Shown here: in pieces, positions 49,438 through 52,528 of the stretch
Position numbering within the stretch: the first letter of the stretch is position 1
How the letters are laid out: every line of letters begins with the position of its first letter
Source: an uncultured Eggerthella sp.
GTDB lineage: Bacteria > Actinomycetota > Coriobacteriia > Coriobacteriales > Eggerthellaceae
Direction of reading: 5' to 3'
Length of the DNA stretch: 52,528 bases
NCBI GenBank assembly: GCA_900547965.1
Contig: URJE01000001.1
Location: 1 to 52,528, forward strand
The notes under the pieces: generated by a model
What the model saw: only the letters and a program-made list of their open reading frames with translations
Database searches by the model: none
What the model was told of the DNA's origin: nothing
Translations under genes and position numbers: made by a program

Positions 49438-50694
49438 TTATACCGCAATGATGTTGTAGCAAAGGGTCATCACCACCGCCAACCCGAACGGAACCACAAG
49501 GGCAACCACTATGAATTCCAAAAACAACGGTAGTTTTGCAAGCACGGGGAAACGCCGGCGCACCCTTCGTCTATCCGAAACCTCGTAACAAATACAGGTA
49601 ATAGAGGGAATCATGAACACGAAGTATTCCACCACGCGCAACCACATGGGGTAGTTCACCTCAGCCATATCCGAGCTGGGCCAGAAACATGATTTCACCG
49701 AAGCCACCACGACCAGAAGCCAGAATAGGGCAACAACCACGTTCCACGCTATGCCAACGCCCTGCGGAATATGCATAGGCAAGTTGCGCACTTTGCTGAA
49801 AAAGCCCTTCCCTGCTGTTTCCTTTCCTTTGGACGAAGAACCGGCTGTCGTTCCTTCGCTTGGGGCCTTTCGCCCTTGAATGCGCGCTGCCGCTTTGGCA
49901 AATGCCGCCTGAAGCTCACGCACTGAAGCGAAGCGCCCATCGGGGTCGAACGAACAGGCGTGGGCAATTACCGCCTGAAGCTCAGATGGAACCCCACTGC
50001 AAGCAAAAGCAGCAGCGCGATCTTGTGCGGTGGCGGTGCGCTGGGTAAGGCAATAGAAAAGCAGCATGCCCAGTGCATACACATCGCTGCGCACATCAGT
50101 TTGCCCAAAGCCGAACTGCTCGGGCGGCGCGTAGCAGCGCGTGCCGAAATGAGCCGTATCCCCCGCAGCCCCCTCGCGAAAGGCCCGGGCAATGCCGAAG
50201 TCGATGATCGTGAGACCCGCATCGCTCACCACGATGTTCGTTGGCTTCAAATCGCGATGGATCAAAGGCGGCGAGAACTGCTCGTGCAATTCCATCACCC
50301 CGTCGCAAAGGAGTGGAAACCACTGCGCCGCCAGGGCGACCGATCCGTCGCGTTCGTACACCTCGTCCCGCAGCGTGCGTCCCTGGATGTATTCCATGAC
50401 CACCACCAGCTCGTTGCCAGTGGTATGAACATCGTAGATGCGCGGCAAATGTCGGAAGCGACGCCCGTCGCGCTGCGCTTGGAACAAGTGGCCGTAGGCA
50501 TCCCCCATGGCCGCATCAACCGCGATGCGCTTGCGAACGAACGGTCCGAGCTCCGCCGCGTTGGCCCCCACAAAGTACACCACCTCGGTCGTCTCGTGGG
50601 GCGCCGTCTTCAATACCTCATCGACGCGATAGCACACGTCGCGGGCAAGGGCGTCAAGGTATGCGGCAAGAGGGTCGTTTTCCATAGATGCCAT
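49438..50694 (-). CDS. Membrane-anchored serine/threonine protein kinase
   Basis: A 418-aa Hanks-type kinase. Motifs in order are the subdomain II lysine in FVRKRIAVD, HRDLKPTN at 146-153, IIDFGIAR with DFG at 165-167, and APPEQFGFGQTDVRSDVYALG. No typical glycine-rich loop is visible. A basic linker (about 285-320) leads to three membrane helices at the C-terminus, with no PASTA domain. The kinase therefore faces the cytoplasm and the sensor part is in the membrane. I chose the ATG at 50694 (ATG 50685 is an alternative); neither has a strong binding site. The gene starts 10 nt after the HTH gene. Kinase-domain DNA is clearly more GC-rich than the 3' membrane part. Confidence 0.9.
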   Translation of the reverse strand: MASMENDPLAAYLDALARDVCYRVDEVLKTAPHETTEVVYFVGANAAELGPFVRKRIAVDAAMGDAYGHLFQAQRDGRRFRHLPRIYDVHTTGNELVVVMEYIQGRTLRDEVYERDGSVALAAQWFPLLCDGVMELHEQFSPPLIHRDLKPTNIVVSDAGLTIIDFGIARAFREGAAGDTAHFGTRCYAPPEQFGFGQTDVRSDVYALGMLLFYCLTQRTATAQDRAAAFACSGVPSELQAVIAHACSFDPDGRFASVRELQAAFAKAAARIQGRKAPSEGTTAGSSSKGKETAGKGFFSKVRNLPMHIPQGVGIAWNVVVALFWLLVVVASVKSCFWPSSDMAEVNYPMWLRVVEYFVFMIPSITCICYEVSDRRRVRRRFPVLAKLPLFLEFIVVALVVPFGLAVVMTLCYNIIAV

Positions 50695-50704
50695 GGTACC
50701 AAAA

Positions 50705-51148
50705 TTAGCTAATGGTCGCCTCGCCGAACCGGTAAAGCTCCTCCTCAGTCTTCTGCAGTGTATAGCCATGGCTGATGGCGAAGATGACAATGGCATCTCG
50801 CCGATTCTTGCAATACAGCTCGTTGGCGCCTCCCGCCTGCAAAAGGCGGTTCGTCTCGCGCAACGAGCATCCCATAGCGAAGGCAAGTTTCAGCAAGTTA
50901 TCCCGCGAGGCGCGCCGAGCGCCGGTGAAAATCTGGTAGCCGAAGGTCTCGTTGATACCGGCCTCTCTCACCACCACTGAGCGCTTCAGCCCCTTCTTTA
51001 GCAGAAGGGCGTCCAGGTACTCCGCCAAGCTGCGCTCGCCCACCTCGCGCCGTTTGATGAACGCCCGCGGATCCGGCGCGTCCAAGAGCTCGGCCAGCAT
51101 ATCCTCTGTCAGCGGTTCCTCCACGCGCTTCTTTCTCCTTCGACCCAT
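50705..51148 (-). CDS. XRE-like helix-turn-helix protein paired with the kinase
   Basis: A 147-aa basic protein. Residues about 40-100 form a Cro/CI-like helix-turn-helix (SLAEYLDALLLKKGLKRSVV, then EAGINETFGYQIFTGARRAS). A C-terminal helical part follows (CSLRETNRLLQAGG). It overlaps none of the kinase gene but lies 10 nt upstream on the same strand. It is a likely phosphorylation target or regulator of the kinase. This pairing of an XRE protein with a Ser/Thr kinase recurs in Gram-positive bacteria. The downstream role is unknown. Base composition is GC-rich. Confidence 0.85.
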   Translation of the reverse strand: MGRRRKKRVEEPLTEDMLAELLDAPDPRAFIKRREVGERSLAEYLDALLLKKGLKRSVVVREAGINETFGYQIFTGARRASRDNLLKLAFAMGCSLRETNRLLQAGGANELYCKNRRDAIVIFAISHGYTLQKTEEELYRFGEATIS

Positions 51149-51225
51149 ATCACGAAGCCCCTATTGTAGCGCCTCGAGCGCCCGCCTTCGGAGACGGGCG
51201 CCCGAGACGTGCGCCATCAGGCACG

Positions 51226-51942
51226 CTAGCTCAGCGAGAACGTCTGCTCGGCCAAGACGGCGTCGCTGAAGCTCAAAAGCTCCTCGACCTCAACCGTGAT
51301 GTCGCTCATGTCCTCCAGGGCGTAGCCCATCTCCACCGTCGTAGAGGAACCAGGCTTCACATCGCTCGAGTACTTCTCGGAATCCCAATCGCTGCCGATG
51401 GCTGTGCCCAGCTCAACGCCGTTTTGGAACACTTTGGGATAAAGCGCCACCATGAAGCTGGTCGCCTCGTCGGAGTTGTTCGTGAAGGTGTAGGTCACCA
51501 CGGCAGCCGGATTTCCCTGGTAGTCCTCAGTCACCCGGCAGCCGTCGATGGTCACGCCGCAAGCGGCCGCGTCCGATGCGCTCTGCTCGGCCGCCTGGGG
51601 CTCAGTCGCAGATCCGGAATCTTCGACCGCTGCACCCTGCGCTGTCGCCGTATCCAGGCCGCTCTCCTCCATGGCCTGGTCGAGGGCGGCGCTGAAGGCG
51701 CTCTGCATTACGAGCACGAGAATGAAGGCGATCACGGAAAGCACGAGGCCGGCGATCCCTAGGCCCTTGCCGCTCTTCTTCCCCTTCGAAATACCTACCA
51801 ATCCAATGATGGCGAAGACGATGCCGAGAATGGCCAAAAGGAAGGAGAGGTTGTTGATAATCGGCAGAATCGACGTGACCAGTGCCACGATTCCCAATAC
51901 GAGAGAAGCCACGGCCATAGCCGAGCGAGGTTGCGTTTCCAT
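51226..51942 (-). CDS. DUF4190-type membrane protein with DUF5067-like exported domain
   Basis: A 238-aa protein. The first 80 residues contain two long hydrophobic segments with SLVLGIVALVTS and GISKGKKSGKGLGIAGLVLS, the DUF4190 pattern. An Asp/Ser/Ala-rich linker follows. The C-terminal 110 residues are a beta-rich domain resembling DUF5067 (VVTYTFTNNSDEATSFMVALYPKVFQNG), probably outside the membrane. I chose the ATG at 51942 because AAGAAGGGA lies upstream. It is on the same strand as the HTH and kinase genes and may belong to the same envelope-signalling group. The function is unknown. Confidence 0.85.
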   Translation of the reverse strand: METQPRSAMAVASLVLGIVALVTSILPIINNLSFLLAILGIVFAIIGLVGISKGKKSGKGLGIAGLVLSVIAFILVLVMQSAFSAALDQAMEESGLDTATAQGAAVEDSGSATEPQAAEQSASDAAACGVTIDGCRVTEDYQGNPAAVVTYTFTNNSDEATSFMVALYPKVFQNGVELGTAIGSDWDSEKYSSDVKPGSSTTVEMGYALEDMSDITVEVEELLSFSDAVLAEQTFSLS

Positions 51943-52051
51943 AGATGATTCCCTTCTTCTAAACGCGCTATTCCTAACGGACAAGGAAGAAGGGTATCCG
52001 TTCTCGTTAACCGTTTCATTAGCTGCCAGCTAAGGCGGCCGCAAATTTTCC

Positions 52052-52528
52052 CTAGCTCAGGTCGACCTTGGCGCGCACGAGGTAGGCGGACAGGGCGACA
52101 CCGCCACCGGCCACGGCAAGGTTCACCACCGTCTGCATGACGGACACCACGCCGAGCATAAACGACGCCGTTCCCGTGTCCCCCACCATGGCCAGAACGC
52201 CGACAATAGAGAACAGAAGAGAGATCACCCAGCCAATTCCCACATACAGCGCCACGGCCGCAGCCACCTTATGCCGCCGCGCCCACCAAGCGCCCAGCGT
52301 CAGCGAGAGGAACGCCAGCCCCACGGTGTAGGCGGCGGACACGAGGGCATTCGCCACGCCCATGATCGACGAGGCCACCCCGCCGTTGCCCGTCAGCGCC
52401 GACCAGCCGCCCAAAAGCGACAGCACCACCGACACCATGTCCCCATCGCCGTCGGTGATCGCGAGCATGGCCAGCGAGGCGAGCGCGCAGGCCATAAGCG
52501 TGAACACCGCCGCCAGCAAAAAGGCAGC
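52052..52528 (-). CDS. Membrane protein, 5' end beyond the window
   Basis: The reading frame stays open to the window edge, so the N-terminus is missing. At least 158 residues are visible with about four hydrophobic segments, Gly- and Val-rich, and the short loop AWWARRHKVAAA. It does not match a family I recognise. An ABC-2-like permease or a simple integral membrane protein are possible. GC content is very high: one 60-base line inside it is about 72% GC, against about 50% in the window's first half. Confidence 0.7.
   Translation of the reverse strand, partial: AAFLLAAVFTLMACALASLAMLAITDGDGDMVSVVLSLLGGWSALTGNGGVASSIMGVANALVSAAYTVGLAFLSLTLGAWWARRHKVAAAVALYVGIGWVISLLFSIVGVLAMVGDTGTASFMLGVVSVMQTVVNLAVAGGGVALSAYLVRAKVDLS

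Overview
The window looks like a chromosomal segment of an anaerobic actinomycete-lineage bacterium of class Coriobacteriia, probably Eggerthellaceae. This is inferred from gene content, not from a marker gene search. Pointers are an LL-diaminopimelate aminotransferase, a very large CoA-dehydratase-activase protein, UPF0210, many ferredoxin-type proteins and no aerobic respiration genes. Base composition is about 50% GC by eye for most of the window and clearly higher from about 49.86 kb to the end.

Layout. 0.1-6.3 kb: dapL, a PaaI thioesterase, dtd, a DUF554 membrane protein, a thiamine operon (thiM, thiamine-binding protein, thiE) under a TPP riboswitch with its own terminator, and a paired small multidrug resistance (SMR) exporter with a divergent MerR regulator and a textbook 19-bp-spacer MerR promoter. 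7.2-14.6 kb: a seven-gene operon hdrCBA-flxDCBA, the NADH-dependent Flx/heterodisulfide-reductase-like flavin-based electron bifurcation complex. 14.6-22.8 kb: ybaK, a CmpB-like membrane protein, xpt with a purine permease, coaBC, tRNA-Pro(GGG), a decayed feoA-feoB fusion, and a PAP2 phosphatase. 22.8-27.4 kb: rluD-type pseudouridine synthase, lspA, ileS. 27.6-29.7 kb: a small ferredoxin, a zinc-ribbon protein with a striking double operator, and a TauE exporter. 29.7-36.8 kb: a 1543-residue activase/dehydratase-like protein behind a TetR regulator, then UPF0210. 36.8-43.6 kb: a small Cys-Cys protein, tlyA, ligA, nnrD, acpS, glmS. 43.9-49.2 kb: a GH25 hydrolase, a reduced trigger-factor-like chaperone, a small acidic protein, an MFS transporter and the infC-rpmI-rplT operon. 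49.4-52.5 kb: a membrane Ser/Thr kinase, an HTH protein, a DUF4190-type envelope protein and a truncated membrane protein.

How it fits together. The most distinctive physiology is the Flx-Hdr complex, which should couple NADH oxidation to ferredoxin and disulfide reduction. A second ferredoxin-type gene and the activase protein fit a ferredoxin-driven fermentative metabolism. Ferrous iron uptake through this feo locus appears lost. No insertion sequence, CRISPR array, prophage or rRNA gene was seen. The strongest candidates for something new are regulatory: the paired 12-bp operators at 28.5 kb, palindromes with a TTCATG half-site upstream of the flx-hdr and ferredoxin genes, and the composition break inside the kinase gene.
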